Shown here: piece after piece, positions 1-6,845 of the stretch
Position numbering within the stretch: position 1 is the stretch's first letter
How the letters are laid out: the number at the start of each line of letters is the position of its first letter
Assembly: GCA_946409855.1 (NCBI GenBank)
Contig: CAMJXZ010000159.1
Span: forward strand, 1-7,338
Length of the DNA: 7,338 nucleotides
Reading direction: 5' to 3'
DNA from: an uncultured Clostridia bacterium
Lineage (GTDB): Bacteria; Bacillota; Clostridia; Christensenellales; Aristaeellaceae
Translations under genes and position numbers: made by a program
Notes under the pieces: generated by a model
Databases searched by the model: none
What the model was told of the DNA's origin: nothing
The model's input: the letters and a program-made list of their open reading frames with translations, nothing else

Positions 1-2
1 AA

Positions 3-131
3 AAAATGATGGCGGCGGAAACCATGAAATACGCCATCATCATCATCGCCAGCGTACCGGTCATCTGTCTGTATCCCTTTGTGCAGAAACACTTTGTCAA
101 AGGCGTCATGGTGGGCGCCATCAAGGGATGA
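3..131 (+). CDS. Carbohydrate ABC transporter permease, C-terminal end (partial)
   Basis: This is the last 42 codons of an inner-membrane permease of the binding-protein-dependent sugar ABC transporter family (LplC/MalG type). The frame is open from the left edge and stops at TGA 129-131, so the start lies outside the window. The visible part ends with a hydrophobic helix (KYAIIIIASVPVICLYPF) followed by VQKHFVKGVMVGAIKG. This tail closely matches the usual C-terminus of LplC-type permeases (YPF-QK-FVKG-M-GA-KG), which is known from the family. It would pair with a second permease, a lipoprotein-type binding protein and an ATPase to import an oligosaccharide or glycoside. The conserved EAA loop that contacts the ATPase is upstream of the window. 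The sensor gene starts 30 bp downstream on the same strand, the usual arrangement for these transporters. The substrate cannot be told from this fragment. Confidence 0.88.
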   Translation, partial: KMMAAETMKYAIIIIASVPVICLYPFVQKHFVKGVMVGAIKG

Positions 132-161
132 TCATCCTTCGAAACGGAAAATAAAAACGAT

Positions 162-1334
162 ATGATCGCTGAAATCCGACATATGTGGACAAATATCAAA
201 GTCAGGACGAAGTTCCTGTGCATTCTGATGCTGGCCATGCTTCTGGTGCTTTCCGGAGTACTGGCCACATTTCATATGCCTTACGATGCTTACGACCGTC
301 AGCTGTATAAAAGCATCACCCAGGTCATCACGCTGTTCGCCGGACAGATTCAAAGCGAACTGGACGACGTGCAGGAAATCTCCATGCGGATTCTGTCGGA
401 CAACGTGCTGCAAAAAAACCTGAGCCTGCTCAAGCGGCTGCCTGTCAATACCACAGCCTGGGTGGAAGCCAAAAATGAGGTAACGGACCGGATGGCCAAC
501 TTTTCCCTATGGTTTTCCAGCGGTTTCAGCCTGCAGCTGAAAACACCGGGCGGCACTTCGTTCAGCCGTTTTTTCCGCATCGCCTATGTACCGGATTCCG
601 ATATGCTTCCCGAAAGAATACAATATGCGGCCAATCATGAAGGCCGTGCCGTCTGGCGTCTGGAAAGCCGGGACGGTGAAATGACGCACCTGTTTCTGCT
701 GCGCGAAATCAGGGAAATTGAAGGGCTGAGCCTGGATACGCTGGCCACGCTGCAGATTGAGCCGGATCTCAAAACAATCATCGAAAACCGGCTGCACATG
801 CTGAACGAGCTGGGAACACCGCTGTCCTGCGCCGTATACAGTGCGGACGGCGTATGTCTTTATGCGGGAAACGAACGGCTGCGCAGGACCATGCCCGGGG
901 ACGACGGCTATGAGCGCATCCGTCAGCCCGAGGAAGACCTGCTGTGCGTCCGGTATACCGCGCCCGGCGGATGGCGGTATGTGGCCCTGATGGATTACAG
1001 CGGGATCAGCGGCACGATTGACCGGGTGGCTTCCCGTTCCCTGATGATTGACGGAATGATCGTGGCCGCCGCTCTGCTGCTGAGTATCCTTTTGACAGAT
1101 TCGCTGCTCAGGCATCTGCGGCGTCTGGTTGATAAATTCGACATGTTTGCCCTGAGCGGTTATGTGGAGGATATCGACACTTCTCCATATTCTATCGATT
1201 TCACGCCGGAAGTTCCCGGCGAAAGCTGCTTGCTTGCATTGCATGAATCGAATATAATGATGCTGAAAATCGAACTGGAACAGGGCGCTCTGGGGGAAAT
1301 CATGCTGATCGGTTTATCCGGGGACAGCCAATAA
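162..1334 (+). CDS. YesM-like sensor protein truncated after HAMP (no kinase domain)
   Basis: The 390-residue protein has the front half of a YesM/LytS-class sensor histidine kinase. A short basic N-terminus leads into TM1 (about residues 18-37), then an extracytoplasmic sensor region of about 255 residues, then TM2 (about 295-312). A HAMP-like linker follows, beginning RHLRRLVDKFDMFALSG and continuing through DTSPY to a second helix around LHESNIMMLKIELE. In the family the next segment is the dimerisation helix with an NPHFLYNTL-type H-box, then an ATPase domain. Here the protein ends about 15 residues later (GLSGDSQ), and the 17 bp before the next gene cannot hold the rest. It therefore cannot autophosphorylate. 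No response regulator gene follows. The sensor half has no internal stop and reads cleanly. The ATG at 162 has only a weak ribosome binding site; the ATG at 183 is an alternative. It may be a decayed remnant, or a sensor-only protein that could act by dimerising with a partner. Confidence 0.75.
   Translation: MIAEIRHMWTNIKVRTKFLCILMLAMLLVLSGVLATFHMPYDAYDRQLYKSITQVITLFAGQIQSELDDVQEISMRILSDNVLQKNLSLLKRLPVNTTAWVEAKNEVTDRMANFSLWFSSGFSLQLKTPGGTSFSRFFRIAYVPDSDMLPERIQYAANHEGRAVWRLESRDGEMTHLFLLREIREIEGLSLDTLATLQIEPDLKTIIENRLHMLNELGTPLSCAVYSADGVCLYAGNERLRRTMPGDDGYERIRQPEEDLLCVRYTAPGGWRYVALMDYSGISGTIDRVASRSLMIDGMIVAAALLLSILLTDSLLRHLRRLVDKFDMFALSGYVEDIDTSPYSIDFTPEVPGESCLLALHESNIMMLKIELEQGALGEIMLIGLSGDSQ
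1230..1258 (+). promoter_or_regulatory. Possible internal promoter for the glutaminase-like gene
   Basis: A perfect TATAAT lies at 1253-1258. Seventeen bases upstream is TTGCTT (1230-1235), which shares only the TTG with the consensus -35. It sits in the last codons of the truncated sensor gene, about 95 bp ahead of the glutaminase-like start. The -10 is ideal, the -35 is weak and there is no TGn extension, so this is a candidate only. Confidence 0.35.
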
Positions 1335-1339
1335 CAGTC

Positions 1340-1345
1340 AGGAGG
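1340..1345 (+). promoter_or_regulatory. Ribosome binding site of the glutaminase-like gene
   Basis: A perfect AGGAGG lies 6 bp ahead of the ATG at 1352. It is far stronger than the site in front of the sensor gene, and it settles the start of the 644-residue protein. Confidence 0.85.
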
Positions 1346-1351
1346 ATATCT

Positions 1352-3286
1352 ATGAATGCTTCATCAGACCGTCTGCCCGCGCTGCCGCTGATTGCAAACG
1401 ACCCTTATTTTTCCGTCTGGATGCCGGGGGATACGCTTACGTCCGCCTGTCCGGTCCATTGGTCAGGCGTGCCCAAGCGCCTGGACGGGCATATGCTGAT
1501 CGACGGAAAGGAATATGTTTTTCTGGGGCAGAGCTCCCGTCCGGCGATGGAAACCGGATCCCTGCGCGTTACGCCCACGCGGACGGTCAGCGTGATGGAG
1601 GCCGCAGGCGTGAAGCTGACCCTGTCCTTCTGGTCTCCCGCGCTGCCGGACGATCCGGACGCTTTGTCCACCCCCATCACATTCCTGGATTATTCCATTG
1701 CTTCAGCGGACGGAAGGGCGCATACCGTTTCACTCCGCTTCTTTGCGTCCGCTGCTCTTTGCTATGACGGGGTTGTGCCGCCTCCCCTGCAAGGGGATCA
1801 GTTTGACTTCGGACCGCTCCATATGGCATTCATCGGGCAGACACAGCAGCGGGTGCTGGGCCATTCCGGCGACCATATCACGATGGACTGGGGATATCTG
1901 TACATGGCGTCGGCCGGAACCGTCGCCTGCGAACAGGACGGCCTTCGTTTTTCTTTGGAAACCACCGCTGACAATTCCCCTGCATCCGGTTTCCTGATGC
2001 TGGGCTATGACGATATCGCTTCCGTGAATTACTTTGGCTCCTGCTGCAAAGCCTGGGGCCTGCGGGACGGGAAAACGCTCCCTCAGGCCCTGGCGGAGTT
2101 TTCGCTGAGGCACGATGAACTGCTCAGCGCCTGCAAAACGCTGGATGAACAGGTGCTTGCAAAAGCGCGTAGCATCGGCGGGGAGGATTATGCCCTGATC
2201 GCCGCCGCTGCCTGGCGGCACACCTTTGCCGCCCACAAGCTGATCGCCGCTCCGGGCGGGAAGATGGCTTTTCTTTCAAAAGAAAACGATTCCAACGGAT
2301 GCATCGGCACGGTGGACGTTAGCTATCCCTCTGTTCCTCTGTTCCTTGCATTCTGCCCGGAACTGGTGAATGCCCTTTGCCGGCCGGTTTTGCATTTTGC
2401 TTCCCTCCCCGTATGGCAGGAAGATTTCGCCCCGCACGACGTGGGCCGGTATCCGTATGCGACTGGTCAGGTATATGCCGCCAAACGCCGCCTGCCCAAC
2501 GGACAGGTGCCTCTTCCTTATTACCTGTATCCGGAAAAAACGGACGTTTACGACATCCGCTACCAGATGCCGGTGGAAGAATGCGGCAATATGCTCATCA
2601 TGCTGGAAGCGGCGGTGTCTTTCGGGGCGAAGGATGACCTGATCCGCGAGTACGCGCCGCTGCTCTCCAAATGGGTCGGATATCTGGCCCGGTTCGGGGA
2701 AGACCCGGGGGAACAGCTCTGTACCGATGATTTCGCGGGACACCTGGCCCGGAATGTCAATCTCTCCGCCAAGGCCATCGTCGGCATTGCCTGCTATGCC
2801 CGGATCCTGAAAAGAATGAATCAACCGGAGGAAGCCATCCGCTGGCAAAACCGTGCATATGAAATGGCGAAAAGCTGGCTTGAACGGGCCAAAGCAAAGG
2901 AAGGCACGGCGCTGACCTTTGACGGCACCGGCTGGAGCATGAAATATAATCTGATCTGGGATAAGGTGCTTCATCTGGGCCTGCTTCCGGAAGCGTTTTA
3001 TGAGGCCGAAACCGTCAGCTATCTTTCCCGCATGAACGAGTACGGCCTGCCTCTGGATTCCAGGGCAGATTATACGAAATCCGACTGGATCGTATGGTCC
3101 GCTTCCCTGTCTGAGAACCCGGAGGTATTCCGTCAGCTGATTGCCCCCCTGGCGCATTATCTGCGCCGGACTTCTACCCGCGTCCCGTTCTCCGACTGGT
3201 ACGATACAAAAACCGGACGCTATGTGGCCTTTATCGGCCGGAGCGTCCAGGGCGGCGTCTATATGCCTTTTCTGACGAATCGATAA
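1352..3286 (+). CDS. Glutaminase A-like protein (DUF4964/DUF5127/DUF4965/DUF1793)
   Basis: The 644-residue protein belongs to the family named after fungal glutaminase A (GtaA), whose members combine an N-terminal beta domain with an alpha/alpha-barrel resembling six-hairpin glycosidases. The N-terminus (LPLIANDPYFSVW, residues 11-23) and VHWSG fit DUF4964. A beta-rich DUF5127-like region follows to about residue 270. The helical DUF4965/DUF1793 part begins near AAWRHTFAAHKL and carries the conserved blocks SKENDSNGCIGTVDVSYPS (about 308-326), APHDVGRYPYATGQ, MPVEECGNM, LCTDDFAGHLARNVNLS (about 457) and VPFSDWYDTKTG (about 611), ending with RSVQGGVYM. No signal peptide or membrane segment is seen, so it should be cytoplasmic. 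The start is well fixed by AGGAGG at 1340-1345, 6 bp before the ATG and 17 bp after the sensor stop. The true substrate of bacterial members is largely untested. Given its neighbours, a glycoside or glycosylamide is as likely as glutamine. Confidence 0.85.
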   Translation: MNASSDRLPALPLIANDPYFSVWMPGDTLTSACPVHWSGVPKRLDGHMLIDGKEYVFLGQSSRPAMETGSLRVTPTRTVSVMEAAGVKLTLSFWSPALPDDPDALSTPITFLDYSIASADGRAHTVSLRFFASAALCYDGVVPPPLQGDQFDFGPLHMAFIGQTQQRVLGHSGDHITMDWGYLYMASAGTVACEQDGLRFSLETTADNSPASGFLMLGYDDIASVNYFGSCCKAWGLRDGKTLPQALAEFSLRHDELLSACKTLDEQVLAKARSIGGEDYALIAAAAWRHTFAAHKLIAAPGGKMAFLSKENDSNGCIGTVDVSYPSVPLFLAFCPELVNALCRPVLHFASLPVWQEDFAPHDVGRYPYATGQVYAAKRRLPNGQVPLPYYLYPEKTDVYDIRYQMPVEECGNMLIMLEAAVSFGAKDDLIREYAPLLSKWVGYLARFGEDPGEQLCTDDFAGHLARNVNLSAKAIVGIACYARILKRMNQPEEAIRWQNRAYEMAKSWLERAKAKEGTALTFDGTGWSMKYNLIWDKVLHLGLLPEAFYEAETVSYLSRMNEYGLPLDSRADYTKSDWIVWSASLSENPEVFRQLIAPLAHYLRRTSTRVPFSDWYDTKTGRYVAFIGRSVQGGVYMPFLTNR

Positions 3287-3305
3287 TGTTCCGGCATCCA
3301 CTTCC

Positions 3306-3332
3306 GGCGGTCTGGCAGACAGGCCGCCTTTT
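3306..3332 (+). terminator. Intrinsic terminator after the glutaminase-like gene
   Basis: A 9-bp stem (GGCGGTCTG at 3306-3314 with CAGGCCGCC at 3320-3328, one G-T wobble) closes a 5-base loop and is followed by TTTTCTT. It starts 20 bp after the glutaminase-like stop, and its T-run touches the stop codon of the opposing mannosidase gene. Read on the minus strand, the hairpin is followed by GGAAGTGG rather than a T-run. It should therefore terminate mainly rightward transcription. Confidence 0.8.
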
Positions 3333-3333
3333 C

Positions 3334-6300
3334 TTATGATTCTGCCTTCGTTATCCTCAGGGTTTTGATTTCAAACGGCCTGAACGGCAGGGAAACATCT
3401 TCCCCTGTGCTGACGACCTCCTCCTGTACGTTTTCCAGCATATCGCAGCTGTACACGCGGCCAAACGGCAAATGGATGTGAAGCGTGCTGCGGGTCGAAG
3501 CCTGCTTGCACTCATACAGCCGCAGGATCAGATCGCCGCTGCCGTCCTCCGCTTCCTTGACCGTTTCAAGGATGATATTCGGGGCATCTATGGAAAACGC
3601 GCTGAAGGCGGGGGCGCGGCCTTCCGCAGCCGCCAGAGGCTGGTTCAGTTCATATCCCTGACGCACGGCGGGCGAGGCCGAAAAATCCCCCGTCCAGGCG
3701 GTAAACGCATAGGTGAAATGATGTTCCCCCTGATCGGACCGCATTTCGGGAGAAGCGCCCGCACGGAGCAGCGTCAGGCACACAGCCCCGTCCTGCACGC
3801 TGACGCCATATTTGGAATCGTTCAGCACGGCGAAGCCCCGGCCGCGGTCACACAGCGCCGTATACTGATGATTGCACACTTCAAACCTGGTCCGGTCGTA
3901 CGCGCTGCTTCGGTGCGCGGGCCGTTCCACGTAACCGAACTGCATCTCGTGGATCGCGTTTTGGACCGGGATATCGCTTTCAAACCGCACTTTCAGCAGG
4001 CGGTGCAGTTCATGCCATGAAACGTCTGTCTCAAAAAAGACCTGCTCTGACCCGGCTTCGACCCGGATCCGCTGCGTCAGGGAAGAATGGCCGATGGTCC
4101 GCCGGACTTCCGCTTCCGCAGTCAATCCTCCCCGGATCAGAATGCTGACCTCCGCCTGAGCAGAAAGGGGGACCGGATCCCGTTCATACATGCTGTCAAT
4201 GTCCCAGGCGTCAAATTTCCGCGGAACATCCCTGAACATTTCCAGCCTGTTCATGAGCTGGCCTTCAAAATGCAGAGAGCCGTCCTTGCGGCAGTAGCTG
4301 AGCATTTCCCCGCACGGACTGAACCGGACGGCAATCTCGTCGTTCTCCAGCAGGAATCCGTTTTTTGTCCATCCGGCGGAGCAAAGGCTTTCAGCCGGTC
4401 CGGCGTCTCCCGGTATCAGGGAGATCCATCCCATCGGAGGAACGGTAACGCGCGCGTATCCGTTCAGTACACGGATATTATCCCCCTCGGGCGTCGCGGC
4501 ACCCCGTGCAAAACGCTCATCCAGACGCACTGTTTTTGATACGGGCCAGGAAAGGCTGTTAAAGAAGGCAAGGCCTTCTCCCGGCGCAAGCGTCCGGAAA
4601 GCCTGACGCGTCATGCCGGCGCTTTCTTCCTGGATACGTTCATGCTCCGCGTTTGCCTCCAGGTAGACCCTCGCGATGGAAGAACCCGGCAGGATATCAT
4701 GGAACTGGTGCAGAAGGAGCCGTTTCCACAGCCGGCCCAGGCCCTCGCGGTCCGGGGTGAAAGGCGTCAGCCTCCCGGCCAGGGCGGTCCACAGCTCCGC
4801 CTGGCGCAGGGTTCGTTCCGACCTGCGGTTGTTCTTTTTGATTTTTGCCTGCACGGTATATGTGCCGCGATGCGCGGAGAAATACAGTTCCCCGCTCCAG
4901 GTATGGCGCGGCCCGCCTTTCTCCTGCATTTTCTCAAAAAACGCCTGCGGGCCGGTCATCTGAACACGCGGCATTCCCTGAAGGTCCTTTTCCCTCAGGA
5001 TATATTCAATATGATCCCTGCACGGCCCTCCGCCGCCGTCCCCGTAGCCGAACGGCAGCAGAAAACTGTCCAGATCCCGTTTCTGCACCCGGCCGTTCCA
5101 GGTTCGGCAGATTTCCTCCGGATCCGTATTGTACGTATAGCTGGTCGGCAGAAAAGAGACCACCTCGCTGCCGTCCATCCCGCGCCAGGTAAAATAATGA
5201 TAGGGGAACTGATCCGAATCGTTGTAGCTCCAGAAGATCTTCTGTGTGACCAGATAATCCACCCCGCAGCCCCTGAGAATCTGCGGCAGGGCAGCGGTAT
5301 AGCCGAACGTATCCGGCAGCCAGAGCACCCGGGAATCCACATTGAACTCCTCCCGGAAGAATTGTTTTCCGTACAGCAGCTGGCGGATCAGGGCTTCCCC
5401 GCAGGGCATGTTCGTATCCGGCTCCACGTACATGGCCCCGTCGGCGATCCATTGCCCCCGTGCGGCCGCTTCCCGGATGCGTGCATACAATTCCGGGTAA
5501 TGCTCCCGGCACATCTCGTAGGCGGCCGGCTGGCTCTGGATATACCTGTATTCCGGATAGCGCTCCAGCAGCCGGAGCTGCTGGGCAAACGTCCTGGCCG
5601 TCTTGCGCCGGGTTTCCGCCATCGGCCAGAGCCAGGCAAGATCCAGGTGGGCGTTGCCCACGGCGTACATGGTGGCCTGACACGTCCCGTTGACCGCCTC
5701 CAGGGCCGGACGAAGCGTTTCCCGGGCGCGGACATAATCATGCAGACGATTTTCGGACGGCTGCTCGAAATCGACCGCATGCGTAAACGCTTCCAGCGCG
5801 GCAGCAGCCTGCTCCGTCCTTAGATCCCCCTCCGGCAGCTGTTCATACAGTTTCTTCAGGGTCAGGACATCCATCAGCAGCTGGTATGCTTCCTCCCGCC
5901 AGATGCCGAAGGTGGAAACACCCAGCCTGGCGCGCCGGCCTTCCGGCAGCGGGTCCTGAAACGCCCCGGGCATCACGGGGCCGGTCGCGCAGGAGCCGGC
6001 ATCCGGGAAGTAGTGTCCCGCGTACACCTCAAAAAGAAGGTCGTACTCCGTCCCGGCTTGCCCGCAGACAGTCAGGAAATTATCGACCATATAATGGTGC
6101 GGGGTCGACACCCATTCCGCCCGCCGCGTACCGAAAGCACGGCCGTTGACAAACAGCGCCGCTTCCCCGGACAGATCCAGATTCATCACGATCTGTCTGC
6201 CCTGCGCTCTGTCCGGCAGCCTGATCCTGCTGCGCAGCCACAGGTATTCCCAGGTTTTTCCCCATTCCATGCCCGGATCAACAGGCGCAAAGTCATGTTT

Positions 6301-6444
6301 TCCGGCTTCTTCTGCCGTCATATGCTCAAACGTCCTGAAGCCTTCGAACCGGATTTCCGAAAGCGGTTCATACAGATCCGCCTGTAGCGTCCGGATCCAG
6401 TGATCGATCCTGTCGGCGTACTCATTTGTCATCAGCTTTTTCAT
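3334..6444 (-). CDS. GH38 alpha-mannosidase
   Basis: The 1036-residue enzyme is a family 38 glycoside hydrolase, a retaining, zinc-dependent alpha-mannosidase. Numbered from the ATG at 6444, an N-terminal beta domain (to about 250, with LDLSGEAALFVNGRAFG) precedes the catalytic domain. The catalytic domain opens with GNAHLDLAWLWPMAETRRK, where H266 and D268 match the family's zinc ligands. WLPDTFGY places the predicted nucleophile at D378. LLLHQFHDILPGSSI (H579, H582, D583) supplies the further conserved zinc histidine in the helical mid-domain. A large C-terminal beta-sandwich region ends in LPFRPFEIKTLRI, typical of the family. Length and domain order are normal. There is no signal peptide, so it should act in the cytoplasm on imported mannosides. 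An in-frame TTG at 6477 would add 11 residues, but the ATG at 6444 has AGAGG 6 bp upstream and is preferred. It converges on the glutaminase-like gene with 47 bp between their stop codons. The exact linkage specificity cannot be read from sequence. Confidence 0.94.
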   Translation of the reverse strand: MKKLMTNEYADRIDHWIRTLQADLYEPLSEIRFEGFRTFEHMTAEEAGKHDFAPVDPGMEWGKTWEYLWLRSRIRLPDRAQGRQIVMNLDLSGEAALFVNGRAFGTRRAEWVSTPHHYMVDNFLTVCGQAGTEYDLLFEVYAGHYFPDAGSCATGPVMPGAFQDPLPEGRRARLGVSTFGIWREEAYQLLMDVLTLKKLYEQLPEGDLRTEQAAAALEAFTHAVDFEQPSENRLHDYVRARETLRPALEAVNGTCQATMYAVGNAHLDLAWLWPMAETRRKTARTFAQQLRLLERYPEYRYIQSQPAAYEMCREHYPELYARIREAAARGQWIADGAMYVEPDTNMPCGEALIRQLLYGKQFFREEFNVDSRVLWLPDTFGYTAALPQILRGCGVDYLVTQKIFWSYNDSDQFPYHYFTWRGMDGSEVVSFLPTSYTYNTDPEEICRTWNGRVQKRDLDSFLLPFGYGDGGGGPCRDHIEYILREKDLQGMPRVQMTGPQAFFEKMQEKGGPRHTWSGELYFSAHRGTYTVQAKIKKNNRRSERTLRQAELWTALAGRLTPFTPDREGLGRLWKRLLLHQFHDILPGSSIARVYLEANAEHERIQEESAGMTRQAFRTLAPGEGLAFFNSLSWPVSKTVRLDERFARGAATPEGDNIRVLNGYARVTVPPMGWISLIPGDAGPAESLCSAGWTKNGFLLENDEIAVRFSPCGEMLSYCRKDGSLHFEGQLMNRLEMFRDVPRKFDAWDIDSMYERDPVPLSAQAEVSILIRGGLTAEAEVRRTIGHSSLTQRIRVEAGSEQVFFETDVSWHELHRLLKVRFESDIPVQNAIHEMQFGYVERPAHRSSAYDRTRFEVCNHQYTALCDRGRGFAVLNDSKYGVSVQDGAVCLTLLRAGASPEMRSDQGEHHFTYAFTAWTGDFSASPAVRQGYELNQPLAAAEGRAPAFSAFSIDAPNIILETVKEAEDGSGDLILRLYECKQASTRSTLHIHLPFGRVYSCDMLENVQEEVVSTGEDVSLPFRPFEIKTLRITKAES

Positions 6445-6448
6445 ACAG

Positions 6449-6455
6449 CACCTCT
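6449..6455 (-). promoter_or_regulatory. Ribosome binding site that sets the mannosidase start
   Basis: AGAGGTG on the minus strand lies 4-6 bp before the ATG at 6444. The longer TTG start at 6477 has no comparable site, so the shorter protein is chosen. Confidence 0.65.
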
Positions 6456-6480
6456 GATCTGTCATTGTCCGGGTCAAATA

Positions 6481-6606
6481 TCAAAAAAGGGAGGGCCTTC
6501 TCTTTGTCCGGCCGCTTCCGCGGGCAGCAGATATCGCGCCATAGAGGGATGCGCTGATGACCGCGGTCGGCGCGCCTCCATGAACAATCACCGCATTGAC
6601 AGGCAT
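6481..6606 (-). pseudogene. 6-phosphofructokinase N-terminal fragment
   Basis: A 41-codon ORF starts at an ATG with a strong ribosome binding site (AAGGAG at 6615-6620, 8 bp upstream). Its first 28 residues read MPVNAVIVHGGAPTAV and then ISASLYGAISAA. This resembles the N-terminus of 6-phosphofructokinases, especially the pyrophosphate-dependent type, where GG-PTAVIN-SL-G follows the first beta strand and forms the nucleotide or pyrophosphate loop. The family protein is normally over 300 residues. Here similarity ends at about residue 28 and a basic tail (GSGRTKRRPSLF) leads to TGA at 6481. No continuation is seen in the other two frames before the mannosidase begins 36 bp later. The simplest reading is the 5' stub of a gene whose remainder was deleted, still transcribed ahead of the mannosidase. 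It might now serve as a leader peptide. The assignment rests on a short match recognised by eye. Confidence 0.6.
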
Positions 6607-6614
6607 CTTCCTGT

Positions 6615-6620
6615 CTCCTT
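6615..6620 (-). promoter_or_regulatory. Ribosome binding site of the PFK-like fragment
   Basis: AAGGAG on the minus strand is 8 bp before the ATG at 6606. It is stronger than the mannosidase's own site, which suggests the short ORF is, or once was, well translated. Confidence 0.6.
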
Positions 6621-6702
6621 TCAGTCAGCTTCGTTTTATATTTGTGCTCAAGCAGTTTTCTTTCCCGGATTCCGATACGGTGATCCGGTATTTCCTGGAG
6701 CG

Positions 6703-6714
6703 ACACACGTGTGT
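6703..6714. repeat. 12-bp perfect palindrome in the leader
   Basis: ACACACGTGTGT is self-complementary and lies in the transcribed leader, about 80 bp downstream of the predicted transcription start on the minus strand. It could be a regulator site or chance. Nothing else in the sequence decides this. Confidence 0.4.
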
Positions 6715-6769
6715 ATTCAGGGAAATCATTCATCTGGTTCTGCATTGCCGGGATTTTGCTTTTGAATGC

Positions 6770-6794
6770 ATTCAGCGTCCGTTCACCGCTGAAT
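6770..6794. repeat. Inverted repeat at the predicted transcription start
   Basis: ATTCAGCG (6770-6777) and CGCTGAAT (6787-6794) are perfect 8-bp inverted arms around a 9-base loop. The right arm overlaps the expected +1 position of the minus-strand promoter. It could be a repressor operator or, in the RNA, a 5'-end hairpin that stabilises the message. Confidence 0.5.
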
Positions 6795-6796
6795 TC

Positions 6797-6825
6797 AGTA
6801 TAACGCGCTCATGGACATATGTCAA
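6797..6825 (-). promoter_or_regulatory. Sigma-A promoter for the PFK fragment and mannosidase
   Basis: On the minus strand a perfect -35 TTGACA (6820-6825) is followed after exactly 17 bp by TATACT (6797-6802), five of six matches to TATAAT. Transcription should start near 6790, giving a leader of about 185 bases before the PFK-like ATG and about 345 before the mannosidase ATG. No other promoter of this quality was seen upstream of the mannosidase. Confidence 0.8.
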
Positions 6826-6826
6826 T
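6811..6826. promoter_or_regulatory. Candidate operator overlapping the -35 element
   Basis: GACATATGTC (6814-6823) is a perfect 10-bp palindrome. Extended to 6811-6826 it is a 16-bp palindrome with one mismatched pair. It covers most of the -35 hexamer and enters the spacer, where a bound repressor would block RNA polymerase. The regulator is not in the window. Confidence 0.4.
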
Positions 6827-6845
6827 CGGCAGGTCAGCCATTCAT

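Noticed and set aside
507..1244. 245-codon minus-strand ORF opposite the sensor gene
   Set aside because: The plus strand has clear membrane helices and HAMP features. The antisense frame has only low-complexity Gln/His/Arg-rich sequence.
2276..3301. 341-codon minus-strand ORF opposite the glutaminase-like gene
   Set aside because: It is antisense to conserved DUF4965/DUF1793 blocks, has no recognisable domain and no ribosome binding site, and is best explained as a shadow.
4642..5823. 393-codon plus-strand ORF inside the mannosidase gene
   Set aside because: It is antisense to the GH38 catalytic region, rich in Pro, Arg and His as expected of a GC-rich shadow frame, and has no family motif.
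6422..6745. 107-codon minus-strand ORF overlapping the leader, the PFK-like stub and the mannosidase start
   Set aside because: No ribosome binding site precedes its ATG, it overlaps better-supported genes in another frame, and its sequence (many Arg, Cys and Asp from shifted codons) matches no family I know.
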